Assembly: GCF_000428885.1 (NCBI RefSeq)
Contig: NZ_AUAU01000024.1
Coordinates: forward strand, 1-52,773
Direction of reading: 5' to 3'
DNA length: 52,773 nt
DNA from: Geothrix fermentans DSM 14018
GTDB taxonomy: Bacteria > Acidobacteriota > Holophagae > Holophagales > Holophagaceae
Shown here: positions 42,252-52,400 of the stretch, piece after piece
Numbering within the stretch: position 1 is the stretch's first letter
How the letters are laid out: every line of letters starts with the position of its first letter
Program-made: the position numbers and the translations under genes
The notes under the pieces: model-generated
What the model was told of the DNA's origin: nothing
What the model saw: only the letters and a program-made list of their open reading frames with translations
Database searches by the model: none

Positions 42252-44831
42252 ATGAGCCGCTGGTCGACCTCAAGCTTGTGCCTCTGGCTCGCGCTGGCCG
42301 GCTGGGGGTGGCTGTCCTCCCCCCTGCGCGCCACGGACCCCCCCCACAACATCGCGACGGCCAACGCCTACGGCTCCCTGAACTATTGCTCCACCTGCCA
42401 CAAGGTCATGGGCGGGGCCACCGGGGGCGCCCTCACGACCGTGAGCGGGAACGTGAACCTCTGCCTGAGCTGCCACGTGAGCGGCGGCAGGGCCACCAAC
42501 CAGGCCTTCACGGCCACGGACCAGGCGATTCCCGCCGACGCCAGCCTCGTGGGCTCCACCGCCGGCGGCACCTCCCACCGCTGGGACTCCAGCGCCGCGG
42601 GCCGCATCATCAAGGGCTCGCCCAACTCCTCCACGGGTGCGATCGCCTCCTCCGGCGACTACACCGGCGCCTACGCCGCCACCATCAAGCTCCAGGTCAC
42701 CACCGGCGGGGCCACGGGCACCGCCAAGGTGGCCTGGTCCCAAACCACCAACGGCACCGCCACCTTCGGCAGCGCCACGACGATCACCACCAGCACCACC
42801 GCCCAGGCCCTGGCCGGCACTGGCATCTCGCTGGCCTTCTCCAGCACCGGCACCTTCGTCCTCAACGACCTCTTCTACGTGTACCTCCGGCCCGACCTGG
42901 TCCAGCCCACGTCGGGCATGGCCACGTACCTCGAAGGCGGGAAGCTCATGTGCTCCACCTGCCACGACCAGCACCTGCAGGCCCTGGCCCCCTTCGACCC
43001 GAACGCCTCCCAGACCTACACCGCCGGCACCACCAGCAACCGCCACTTCCAGCGCGTCCGCAACGACGACGGGTCCCTGTGCGGAGACTGCCATGCCGCC
43101 CGCAACGTGGGCAAGGGCGGCACCTCGCACCCGGTCCACGTGAACCTGGCCTCCGCCCCCAACACCAAGACCCCGACCCTGGGCACGGTCCTCTCCGCGG
43201 CAGGCAACGTCGAGTGCCTGACCTGCCACGACGTCCACAAGGCTCCCACCACCACCGCGCCCGCGGGCATGCTGCTCCGGGTAAGCAACTCCCTGGCCCT
43301 GTGCACGGACTGCCACACCCTGGCCGACACCGCCACGGCCAACGTGCACACCAACCCCGCCAGCGGCATCCTCTGGCCGGGAGACCAGTACGGCGGCAGC
43401 ACCTACCCCGCCATCGCCGACACGACCCTCCGCGGCGCCTGCAAGAACTGCCACACGCCCCACGGCTGGCCCGACGCCAACAACCCGGGCGGGCGGTACG
43501 CCTTCGCCCTGGGCGCCCAGCAGGCCAACCTCTGCGAGACCTGCCATGACGGCAGCCCCGCCAAGGACGTCCGCACCGAGATCCTCAAGACCAACCACCA
43601 CCCCGTGGAGCGGACCAGCGGCCACCTCGTGGGCTGCGCGGACTGCCACAACCCCCACATGGCCACCCCGGGCGTGCATGCCTACGCCACCACGGCCGAT
43701 GCCAACCGGAACCGCCTCCGGGCCGACGCCGGGGGCGTGCTGAACAACATGTACGCCCTCCGCGGCGTGGACGGCGTCCAGTTCAACTACGCCGGCCTGG
43801 GGCTGTGGCCCACGCCCACCTCCGCCAATTTCACCAAGGTCGCCAGCGGATCCCCCGCGGTGGCCGCCAGCGGCGCCATCTACGAGTACCAGGTCTGCTT
43901 CAAGTGCCACACCAGCTACGACAGCTATGGCGCCACGCGCCCGGGCGGCGTCACCGCCTTCTACAACACCGGCACCGCCAAGTTCACCAACGGCAGCACC
44001 ACGGTCGCCGGCACGGGCACCACCTGGGTCGTCACCACCACGGCCACCAACTCCGAGACCGCGCCCGGCCGCACGGTGGTGGGCATGTACATCCAGAAGA
44101 ACCTCACCTCGCCGGCCTACAAGATCGTGGCCGCCACCGCCACCAGCCTCACGCTCGCCACCCCCTACGCGGGCACCACCGACGCGGCGGCCGCCGCCTA
44201 TGTCATCACCCGGGAGCAGACCGACCTCGCCCAGGAGTTCAGCCCCAGCAACGCCTCGGGCCATCCCGTGGTGACCGGCCTCAACAACTACACCGGCAAC
44301 GTCGCCCCCAAGGCGCTCAGCGCCTCCTTCATGAAGGCCCCGTGGACCGCCGTGGGCACCCAGACCATGATGTGCTCCGACTGCCACAACACCAACGGCA
44401 CGGCGGCCCAGGGCCCGCACGGGTCGGCGAACCAGTTCATGCTGCGGGAGTTCGCCGGCGGCGCGCCGGCCGCGAACTGGCCGAACGTCACCCTCACGGC
44501 GGCGCTGGGCAGCACGGTCGCCAGCCAGTCCTGGTGCAACAACTGCCACCAGCTCACCACGGCCCTCACCAACGACGTCCACACGAAGAACAGCACCCAC
44601 GAAGGCCACCAGTGCTTCGCCTGCCACGTGGTGATCCCCCACGGCAGCAAGATGTCCCGCCTCATGGCCTGCAACACCAACATGCCCGCCCGCTACGCCT
44701 ACCAGGGCGACCGCACCAACACCCTGATCCTCCAGTTCAAGAAGGCGGCCGTGGGGACCTACGCGACCAGCAACTGCGACACGACCGTGCACCACAGCGC
44801 CCTCACGGGCACGGGGGTGGAATCCTGGTGA
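42252..44831 (+). CDS. 13-haem c-type cytochrome B
   Basis: An 859-residue exported paralogue of the preceding cytochrome, with the same 13 CXXCH order (CSTCH, CLSCH, CSTCH, CGDCH, CLTCH, CTDCH, CKNCH, CETCH, CADCH, CFKCH, CSDCH, CNNCH, CFACH). The mature start TDPPHNIATAN and long blocks such as GGTSHPVHVNLASAPNTKTP are identical. It has the first beta domain but a single FTNGSTTVAGTGTTW module. The C-terminal CQTSCYH of paralogue A is replaced by CDTTVHH. The ribosome site is weak (CTGGAAATCC). It begins an operon with ResB, overlapping its GTG start. Confidence 0.92.
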   Translation: MSRWSTSSLCLWLALAGWGWLSSPLRATDPPHNIATANAYGSLNYCSTCHKVMGGATGGALTTVSGNVNLCLSCHVSGGRATNQAFTATDQAIPADASLVGSTAGGTSHRWDSSAAGRIIKGSPNSSTGAIASSGDYTGAYAATIKLQVTTGGATGTAKVAWSQTTNGTATFGSATTITTSTTAQALAGTGISLAFSSTGTFVLNDLFYVYLRPDLVQPTSGMATYLEGGKLMCSTCHDQHLQALAPFDPNASQTYTAGTTSNRHFQRVRNDDGSLCGDCHAARNVGKGGTSHPVHVNLASAPNTKTPTLGTVLSAAGNVECLTCHDVHKAPTTTAPAGMLLRVSNSLALCTDCHTLADTATANVHTNPASGILWPGDQYGGSTYPAIADTTLRGACKNCHTPHGWPDANNPGGRYAFALGAQQANLCETCHDGSPAKDVRTEILKTNHHPVERTSGHLVGCADCHNPHMATPGVHAYATTADANRNRLRADAGGVLNNMYALRGVDGVQFNYAGLGLWPTPTSANFTKVASGSPAVAASGAIYEYQVCFKCHTSYDSYGATRPGGVTAFYNTGTAKFTNGSTTVAGTGTTWVVTTTATNSETAPGRTVVGMYIQKNLTSPAYKIVAATATSLTLATPYAGTTDAAAAAYVITREQTDLAQEFSPSNASGHPVVTGLNNYTGNVAPKALSASFMKAPWTAVGTQTMMCSDCHNTNGTAAQGPHGSANQFMLREFAGGAPAANWPNVTLTAALGSTVASQSWCNNCHQLTTALTNDVHTKNSTHEGHQCFACHVVIPHGSKMSRLMACNTNMPARYAYQGDRTNTLILQFKKAAVGTYATSNCDTTVHHSALTGTGVESW

Positions 44832-46147
44832 GCCCGAGCGATGAGGCCCTTCGCCCCCTGCCGGGATGGAATCCCCTCCGCCCGCTGAAGCGCCTCCTGC
44901 GCCGGCCCGCCGTCATCGTCACGGAGATCCTCGTCATCACTGCCGCCTGCGCCCTCGGGGCCGGCCTGCCCCAGGCCGGGCGGTCCGCGGCGGCCCAGGT
45001 CGCGAGCCTGCGGTCCCATGGGGCCTTCGCGTCCTTCCTGGTGGAGGCTTTGTCCCTGGACCATGTCTTCACCAGCGGGTGGTTCCTCGGGGCGCTGGCC
45101 TTCGCCACGGCCTCGCTCATCCTCGTGGTCGTCGAGCAGACGCGGCGGCTCCGCGCGACCTGGGGCCAGGTCCCCACCGAGGCGCACTTCCGGAACGCGC
45201 CCCTCCAGCTCGAGTTCACCCGCCCCGGACAGGGCCCCGCCTCCATCTCCATCCGCAGCCGGGGACGGCTGGGACTCGCCGGCTCCCCCCTGTTCCACGC
45301 GGGCCTCCTGGGCGTGATCCTCGCCGGGGCCCTGGGGGCCCTGTTCAGCGTCCAGGCCGTGGTGGACCTGTTCGAAGGCGAGGTCCTACCCCCCACCGTG
45401 GCGGCCTGGGGCCTCCAGCAGCCGGGCCCCCTGGCCTCCCCCTTCCGGCTCGACGGCCCCCTGAGGCTGGTGTCGGTGGAGCCGACGCGGTACGAAGGTG
45501 GCGATCTCATGGGTCTCCGCCTGAAGGTGGCCGAGGCCGACCCGGATGGCGGACCGCTCCGGGAGCTGGGCATCAACCAGGACCTCCGCGTCAGCCGCGG
45601 TCGCCTCTATGCCGACAGTCTCTTCGGGCCGGCCGCCCTGGTGACCTGGGACCTGCCCGCGCATCCCGCCTCCGGGACGGCGGCCCTCTTGGAGCGGAAG
45701 GAACCGCAGGCCTTCGGCGGCTACACGCCGGGTCCCGGCGCCCTCCGCGCCCGCATCCGGGTGCCGATGCCGGCGGATGGGCGCCGCCCCGACCACGCGG
45801 AGGTGCGGATCCTGAAGGGCGCCGCCAAGGTCGCGGAGGCCGACCTCCGGCCCGGCGAGGCCATGGCCCTGCCCGGCGGGGGGACCTTCCGCCTGCACGG
45901 CCTCCCCTACTGGGCCCGGATCCACGGCAGCCGCGACCCCGCCATCGGGCTCGCCTACGCCGGTTTCATCGTCGCCCTGGCCGGGGCGGCCCTCACCTAT
46001 GGCGTGACGCGGGTGGACGAACTCGTCAGCGTGACGCCGGAAGGCGGCCAGGAACGGGTGGTCGTGGCAATGAAGCCCCACCGGTTCGCGCCCCTGTACC
46101 AGGAGCGGTTCGCGCGCCTGGTGCGGGAGCATGGAGGCGAGGCATGA
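44828..46147 (+). CDS. resB: ResB-like cytochrome c biogenesis protein
   Basis: A 439-residue System II component that with CcsA carries haem across the membrane and attaches it to CXXCH apocytochromes. Transmembrane segments are visible at about residues 30-50 (VIVTEILVITAACALGAGL), 75-95 (GWFLGALAFATASLILVVV), 150-172 (LFHAGLLGVILAGALGALFS) and near the C terminus (LAYAGFIVALAGAALTYGV), with a large periplasmic domain between the third and fourth. The order of helices and the soluble domain match ResB; N-terminal GTG overlaps the cytochrome B stop (GTGA). It is smaller than fused CcsBA, consistent with the separate CcsA gene. Confidence 0.85.
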   Translation: MSPSDEALRPLPGWNPLRPLKRLLRRPAVIVTEILVITAACALGAGLPQAGRSAAAQVASLRSHGAFASFLVEALSLDHVFTSGWFLGALAFATASLILVVVEQTRRLRATWGQVPTEAHFRNAPLQLEFTRPGQGPASISIRSRGRLGLAGSPLFHAGLLGVILAGALGALFSVQAVVDLFEGEVLPPTVAAWGLQQPGPLASPFRLDGPLRLVSVEPTRYEGGDLMGLRLKVAEADPDGGPLRELGINQDLRVSRGRLYADSLFGPAALVTWDLPAHPASGTAALLERKEPQAFGGYTPGPGALRARIRVPMPADGRRPDHAEVRILKGAAKVAEADLRPGEAMALPGGGTFRLHGLPYWARIHGSRDPAIGLAYAGFIVALAGAALTYGVTRVDELVSVTPEGGQERVVVAMKPHRFAPLYQERFARLVREHGGEA

Positions 46148-46677
46148 CCCTGCGCACCTGTTTCCTTCCCCTCCTCCTGGCGGCCCTGGGGCTGGGCTGC
46201 GGGCGCGTCTCCGAAACGCAGGCCCGGAACCTCGTGGTCCGCTACAACGAGGCCGTGAGCGAGGCCTACCGGAAGAACGACATCCTCCTGATCGATCCGG
46301 TGGTGGGCCCGAACGCCCCCGATGGCCGGCGCCTCACGGGCCTCATCGGCGTGCATGCGGACATGGGCATTGCCCTCGACGCCCACCTGGAATCCCTGGA
46401 GGTGGCCGGTGTCGAAGAAGGCAAGGGCGAGCTGCGGGTCCGCACGCGGGAGCAGTGGCGGTATCGCGATGTGCAGGTCGCCACCGGCGCCCAGGTGGGC
46501 GAGGCCTCCGTGGACCGCTACGAAATGCTCTACCTCTTCCGGAAGCAGAAGGGGGCCTGGATGGTCGAGGAGACCTCCTTCGCCGCGCCGCCGCAGGTGG
46601 GCCGCAAGGAGATCCCCTGGACCATGGACGCCAAGGACGCCCACAGCATCGCCACGCCTCCCCCTGGAAAGCCCTGA
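46144..46677 (+). CDS. Lipoprotein of unknown function in the cytochrome maturation operon
   Basis: A 177-residue lipoprotein with lipobox LGLGC at about residues 17-21 after a hydrophobic start (CFLPLLLAALG). The body is mixed alpha/beta (RNLVVRYNEAVSEAYRKND; RVRTREQWRYRDVQVATG; RYEMLYLFRKQKGAWMVEE), resembling small SnoaL/IMS-type cone folds. It has no haem motif. ATG overlaps the resB stop (ATGA), and ccsA follows 14 bp later, so it is embedded between the two halves of the haem-lyase machinery and may be an accessory chaperone. No family recognised with confidence. Confidence 0.7.
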   Translation: MTLRTCFLPLLLAALGLGCGRVSETQARNLVVRYNEAVSEAYRKNDILLIDPVVGPNAPDGRRLTGLIGVHADMGIALDAHLESLEVAGVEEGKGELRVRTREQWRYRDVQVATGAQVGEASVDRYEMLYLFRKQKGAWMVEETSFAAPPQVGRKEIPWTMDAKDAHSIATPPPGKP

Positions 46678-46691
46678 GGCCCGGAGCCCCC

Positions 46692-47519
46692 ATGACGCCC
46701 TTCATCCTCGAAGCCACGCTCCACTGGTCCTCGGTGGCCGTCTACGCCCTGGCGGCGGTGCTCTTCGCCCACGCCCTGATGTGGAACCATCCCGAGCGGG
46801 CGCGCTGGGCCACCTGGGTCGCGGCCCTGGGCCTGGCTCCTCATGCCGCGGCCATCCTCGCGCGCTGGGCGGCGGTGGGGCACGGTCCCTACATGGCCAA
46901 GTCCGAGGTGCTCTCCTCCAATGCCTGGATCGCCGTCCTCATGCTGCTCGTGGTGCTGTGGCGGCGGCCGGGCTGGGCGGGGCTGGCTCTGGTGGCCCTC
47001 CCCGGCGCCATCCTGATGATGGGCCTGGGCCTGTTCGCCGATCCCCAGGCCAAGGACCTGCCCCCGACGCTGCGCTCCATCTGGCTCATCTTCCACATCT
47101 TCTTCACCAAGCTGGCGGTGGGGGCCTTCCTCCTCGCCTTCGCCGCGGCCGTGATCCTGCTCCGCAAGCTCCGGGGCGCCGCCAGCCGGTTCCTGGAGCG
47201 CTTCCCGGCGGCCGAGGTGCTGGACGCGTCCATGATCCGCTTCGTGGGCTTCGGCTTCGTGTTCTGGTCCACCACCATCATCGCGGGGGCCATCTGGGCC
47301 CACCAGTCCTGGGGGCGCTACTGGGGCTGGGATCCCATCGAGACCTGGTCCCTGGTGACCTGGCTCTGCTTCGGTTCCCTCCTGCACCTGCGGCTGTTCT
47401 ACCGCCTGGGCCCGCGGACCACGGCCTGGCTGGTGATCGGCTGCTTCGGGGTCTCCATCCTCACGGCCTTCATCCTCCCCTTCCTGGTGCCCTCCCTCCA
47501 CGCCGCCTACTTCCAGTGA
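46692..47519 (+). CDS. ccsA: CcsA/ResC cytochrome c haem lyase subunit
   Basis: A 275-residue polytopic membrane protein with about eight hydrophobic segments. The tryptophan-rich haem-handling WWD motif is present as WGRYWGWDPIETWSL at about residues 205-219, with flanking conserved His (HIFFTKL and the H of IWAHQSW) that can ligate haem. Length is typical of split CcsA. ATG follows GGAG. Together with ResB this gives a complete System II pair dedicated by position to the 13-haem cytochromes. Confidence 0.93.
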   Translation: MTPFILEATLHWSSVAVYALAAVLFAHALMWNHPERARWATWVAALGLAPHAAAILARWAAVGHGPYMAKSEVLSSNAWIAVLMLLVVLWRRPGWAGLALVALPGAILMMGLGLFADPQAKDLPPTLRSIWLIFHIFFTKLAVGAFLLAFAAAVILLRKLRGAASRFLERFPAAEVLDASMIRFVGFGFVFWSTTIIAGAIWAHQSWGRYWGWDPIETWSLVTWLCFGSLLHLRLFYRLGPRTTAWLVIGCFGVSILTAFILPFLVPSLHAAYFQ

Positions 47520-47602
47520 CCCGCCCGGAGCGCCGGCATTGTGACTTTTTCCGCCACCTTTGACTCCAGAATGATGTTGCGAAAGGCAATGAGGGTGACG
47601 TC

Positions 47603-49084
47603 GTGAGCAAGGTCCTGTTCGTGGTGCCGCCCTACTCCAGCTGGGGGGTGGAGGTCATCGGCACCTGGCCGCCCCTCCAGATCGCCTACCTGGCCGGGGC
47701 CGTCGAAGGGGCCGGGCACGAGGCCCGCATCTACGACGCCATGAACACCGAGGGCGCCACCTTCGACGACATCAGGCGGGAGGTCGAGCGGCACCGCCCC
47801 GACGTGGTGGTGGCCTACGACTACCTGCCGGTCACGGGCGCCATCAGCACCGCCGTGGTGCCCGCGGCCCTGCGGGCGCTGGCACTGGCCAAAGCCGTGG
47901 ATCCCGCCATCACCACCTTCATCGGCGGGCCCTTCCCCACCTTCCGCTACCAGGAGCTGCTGCACGATCCCTCGGGCGCCGTGGACGTCGTCCTTCGGGG
48001 CGAGGCGGAAGACACCCTTCCCGAGCTGCTGGCGGCCCTGGCCGGGGGGGCTCTGGACCGCGTGCGCGGCATCGCCTTCCTCCGCGACGGCATCGTGATG
48101 GCCACGGAGACACGGCCCCACGCGCTGGACCTCGACCGCTACAAGCCCGCCTGGCACCTGCTGGACTGGAGCCTCTACCGCTACCGCATCGATCCCCCAG
48201 GCCGCATGGCCTCCATCCTCACCTCCCGCGGCTGCATGATGGGCTGCTCCTTCTGCAGCCACCGGGCCTTCTGGCGGGGCGACTGGCGCGCCCGCACGCC
48301 GGAGGATGTGATCGAGGAGATCCGGCTGCTCGCCGGAAAGTACGGCGTCGAGTCCATCACCCTGATCGACCCCTACCCCACCAGCGACCGGGCCCGCTGG
48401 GAGCGCCTCCTGGACCTCGTCATCGCGGCGGACCTCGGCGTGCGGCTGCTCATGGAGACCCGCGCCGAGGACATCGTCCGCGACGAGGACCTGCTGCCCA
48501 AGTACCGCAAGGCCGGCGTGGTGCACCTCTACATCGGCGCCGAGGCGGGCACCGACGAGCTGCTGGCGGCCCTCAACAAGGGCAACGACGTGAACGCCAT
48601 CGCCAAAGCCATCCGCCTGGCCCGCGAACACGGCATCGTCACCGAGGCCTCCTTCATGATCGGGCATCCCACCGAGACCCCGGCCTCCATCGACAAGACC
48701 ATCGAGGTCGCCATCCGGATGAACCCGGACATCGCGGTGTTCCCCGTGCTCACGCCCATGCCCTTCACGCCCCTCTTCGACGAGATGAAGGACCGCATCC
48801 GCGTCTTCGACCACGCGAAGTACAACCTCGCGACCCCCATCCTCGAGCCCTACGCCATGACCCTCGAGGAGGTCTCCGTGGCCCTCGGGCGCTGCTACAT
48901 GGCGTTCTACGCCCAGAAGATCCCGCAGATCAAAGCCCTGCCCGACGGCTTCAAGCGCCGCTACCTGCTGAGCGCCTGCAAGGAGATGATGGCCGCCTAC
49001 GGCAAGCACTTCGGCCACCTGGGCGCGAAGATGCCCAAGATGCATCCGCACGGCGAGATCCATCCCGCCTTCGCGGATTCGTGA
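47603..49084 (+). CDS. B12-binding-domain radical SAM protein
   Basis: A 493-residue enzyme. The N-terminal cobalamin-binding-like Rossmann domain (KVLFVVPPYSSWGVEV; PPLQIAYLAGAVEGAGHEARIYD) covers about residues 1-135; the radical SAM barrel has the cluster motif CMMGCSFC (CxxxCxxC) at about 212-219 and the GAEAGTDE segment. Such proteins methylate or rearrange unactivated carbons; the substrate is not predictable. The His needed for base-off B12 (DxHxxG) is not evident, so the cobalamin site may be degenerate. Start GTG at 47603 with GAGGG upstream. It lies 83 bp after ccsA and may modify haem, lipid or a cytochrome, or be unrelated. Confidence 0.85.
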   Translation: MSKVLFVVPPYSSWGVEVIGTWPPLQIAYLAGAVEGAGHEARIYDAMNTEGATFDDIRREVERHRPDVVVAYDYLPVTGAISTAVVPAALRALALAKAVDPAITTFIGGPFPTFRYQELLHDPSGAVDVVLRGEAEDTLPELLAALAGGALDRVRGIAFLRDGIVMATETRPHALDLDRYKPAWHLLDWSLYRYRIDPPGRMASILTSRGCMMGCSFCSHRAFWRGDWRARTPEDVIEEIRLLAGKYGVESITLIDPYPTSDRARWERLLDLVIAADLGVRLLMETRAEDIVRDEDLLPKYRKAGVVHLYIGAEAGTDELLAALNKGNDVNAIAKAIRLAREHGIVTEASFMIGHPTETPASIDKTIEVAIRMNPDIAVFPVLTPMPFTPLFDEMKDRIRVFDHAKYNLATPILEPYAMTLEEVSVALGRCYMAFYAQKIPQIKALPDGFKRRYLLSACKEMMAAYGKHFGHLGAKMPKMHPHGEIHPAFADS

Positions 49085-49341
49085 TCGGCATCACCCACCG
49101 CGAAACGTGATCCGCCCGGCCCACCGGACCGGCCCGCCTGCACCGAATCCGGGCAGGAGAGGGCCCGGAGATGTTGTGTTCGGAAACCTGATGCAGTGGG
49201 CGTGGACTCGGACAATCCCGTGACGGACCTGGGACCAACCACCCCACCAGGGCCCTTCCACCCCTCAGGGTGATGCCTGAAATTCCCCACACAGACGGGC
49301 TTTCCGAGTGGCGTCGGACACGAATACGGTTCATCCGGGTC

Positions 49342-49369
49342 TTGGCGCAAACAAAGATGACATTACGAT
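49342..49369 (+). promoter_or_regulatory. Candidate promoter of the 42-haem cytochrome gene
   Basis: TTGGCG (49342-49347), 16-bp spacer, TACGAT (49364-49369). Transcription would begin near 49377, which supports ATG 49417 as the start rather than ATG 49375. The rest of 49085-49416 contains only a GC-rich imperfect inverted repeat (about 49110-49140) that could end the radical SAM transcript and a 12-mer shared with the downstream insertion sequence. Confidence 0.4.
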
Positions 49370-49416
49370 GATGTATGCCCTCCCCCCCGGGGCACCTTTC
49401 TGAGACCGCCGACGCC

Positions 49417-52400
49417 ATGACCCGTTCACGCCGGACCCTCACCTTCCTGTGGTTTGCCCTCATGGCGATCCTGGCCCCCGGCCTGGCCGCGGAGGCGCTG
49501 AGGACCTGCCAGGACTGCCACCCCCGGGCGGTCAAGTCGGCGGCCCCGGCCACGGCCCACAAACCCCTGCTGGACGGGAAGTGCCAGTGGTGCCACAAGC
49601 CCCACGGCACCGCCAACGTGAACATCCTCCACGAAGGAGGCGGCCGGGCCCTCTGCGCCATCTGCCACAAGGGATTCAAGAAGGCCGCGGACGAACGCCC
49701 GGCCCACCGCTTCGAGGCCAAGGGCGAGTGCGGCGCCTGCCACGGCGCCCACGACACGGGCCGGAAGCGCCTGCTCCGGAAGGACACCCAGGAGCTCTGC
49801 CTCTCCTGCCACGGGGACATCAAGGCCCGCACCGATTCGGCCCACCCCCACCCAGCTACCGGGGACTGCCTGGCCTGCCACCAGCCCCACCCCTCGGCCA
49901 CGCCCAACCTCCTGAAGGCCGGTGCCCCGGGCCAGTGCGACACCTGCCACGACCTCACGGGCCTCTCCTCGTCCCACGGCGGCTTCCCCCTGAGGGCCGC
50001 GGCCTGCGCCACCTGCCACAATCCCCACGGCGGCCAGGCCAAGGGCCTCCTGCGGGACCGCCAGCACGCTCCCTTCGCGCCTGGTTCCTGCGCCGACTGC
50101 CACGCCCCCGCCTCAGGCGGCGAGGTGAGGCTGGCGAAGCCCGTGCCGGAACTTTGCCTGGATTGCCACGGCCCCCTGCCCGGCCCCGGTCTGCCACACC
50201 AGCCCGTGAAGGACGGCCAGTGCCTCACCTGCCACCGGCCCCATGCCGGGGATGCCAAGGGCCTCCTCACGGCCCCGCCCCGGGAGCTGTGCGCCAGCTG
50301 CCACGCGGACCTCGCGAAGGGGAAGTCCCTGCATCCGCCCTTCCGGGATGGCGCCTGCATGGACTGCCACAGGCCCCACGAGTCGAAGGAGAAGGCCCTC
50401 CTCGCTGCGCCGGCGAAGGAGCTGTGCCTCGGCTGCCACGCGGATCTCGTCAAGGGCAAGAGCCAGCATGCGCCTGCCGCGCAGGGGAACTGCCTCGCCT
50501 GCCACGAGGCCCACACCAGCGCCACCGCTCCGGTCCTCAAACAGGCCGGCGAGAAACTCTGCGCCACCTGCCACGCCGGCGTGGCCAAGGGTGAGGTCGT
50601 CCCCCATGCCCCGGCAGAGAAGGGGCAGTGCCTCACCTGCCACGCGCCCCACGCCTCGGCCTCCGCCAAGCTCATCAAGGGCGGCGAGCTGGCCGCCTGC
50701 GGGGCCTGCCACGAGAAGGTCGTGAAGCGCAAGGTGCTCCACGCCCCCGTGAAAGATGGCCAGTGCAGCGCCTGCCACGCCCCCCACGGCGGCAGCCGCG
50801 CCAGGCTCCTGAAGGACGACACCGACAAACTCTGCACGAGCTGCCATGACGGCCTGATGAAGGGCGGCGCCAAGCACCAGCCCGCCACGGGCCAGCGGGC
50901 CTGCCTCGCCTGCCACGATCCCCACGGCGGCGACCAGGCCAGGTTCCTCAAGCGCGACCAGCCCGAGGGCTGCTACGCCTGCCACACCCGGAAGGACCGG
51001 TTCCAGGTCGTCCACTCCCCGGTGAACGACGGCCAGTGCAGCAGCTGCCACAGCCCCCATTCCGGCAGCGGGCCCGCCCTGCTGGCCTCCCCCCGGATCC
51101 AGGAGGCCTGCGCGGCCTGCCACGATCTCAGCGACGAGGCCCTGGGCCGGAAGCACCTCACCGGCTCCCTCGCGAAGGTGGACTGCCTGGGCTGCCACGA
51201 GCCCCACACCGCCCAGAAGAAGGGGCTGATCCTCAAGGGCGCCCATCCGCCCTTCACCGAGAGCTGCGGCAACTGCCACGCCTCCCCGGCCGCCGGCGCC
51301 AAGCTCCCGGCTGGGGCGCCCCGCCTGGAGCAGCCCGTGCCTCAGCTCTGCCTGGCCTGCCACGCGGACCTGGCGCCCAAGGCCGGTGCCGCCCAGCACC
51401 AGCCCTTCAAGGGCGGCGAGTGCCTGTCCTGCCATCGGCCCCACGCCTCGAAGAGCGAGGCCCTGCTGGAGAAGCCCGGCAGCCAGGTCTGCCTCGCCTG
51501 CCATGAGAAGTCCGAGGCGCCCAAGGCCGGCTGGGGGCACAAGCCCTATCTGGACAGCAGCTGTCGAGATTGCCACGCCCCCCACCAGACCGAGGCCCAG
51601 CGCCTGCTGCGCCAGAAGCCCCTCGACCTCTGCCTGTCGTGCCACACGACCATCGCCGCGGCGGTGAAGTCCAAGCACGCCCACCAGCCCGCGGCCTCCG
51701 GCGAGTGCCTCAGCTGCCATGCGGCCCACACGGGCAAGCTGGCCAAGGGCCTCCTCCAGCCCGTGGAGGAGCTCTGCGTCAGCTGCCACGACGCCGGCGA
51801 TCTGAGGAAGGCCCACAAGGGCTACCCCGTGTCCGCCAAGGACTGCGCCACCTGCCACGATCCCCATGGATCCAATCAGGGCGGCATGCTCAAGGCCACG
51901 GCCCATCCGCCCGTGGCGGAGGGGGGCTGCGCCACCTGCCACGCGGAGCCCGCCTCGGCCAAGCCCTTCTCGACCAGCGAGGCCATGCCCGGGCTCTGCT
52001 TCAACTGCCATGACGGCGTGGCCGCGGCCGCCAAGAAGGCCTTCCCCCATCCCCCGGTGGCCAACGGCGAATGCACCGCCTGCCACACGCCCCACGCCTC
52101 CACCCTGCCCTCCCTCCTGGCCGGGAATCCCAGGGACCTATGCCTCCAGTGCCACGAAGGCCTCCGGGAGCAGGCCGATAAAGCGGCCTCGCGGCACAAG
52201 CCCGTGATGGACGGCCAGTGCGCCACCTGCCACACGGCCCATGGCGGCGACGCCAAGGGCTTCCCCCGCGGGGCGGTGCAGCCACTCTGCCTGGGATGCC
52301 ACAAGGACAAGAAGGCCAATCACCCCACGGCCAGCCACCCCACTTCGGATCGCATCATCAAGGCGACCGGCAAGCCCCTCACCTGCCTGTCCTGCCACCA

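Noticed and set aside
48951-50951. A 666-codon minus-strand frame with many Trp and Gln residues opposite the 42-haem gene
   Set aside because: Its WQ repeats are the reverse complement of the CXXCH repeat, so the periodicity is inherited from the real gene.
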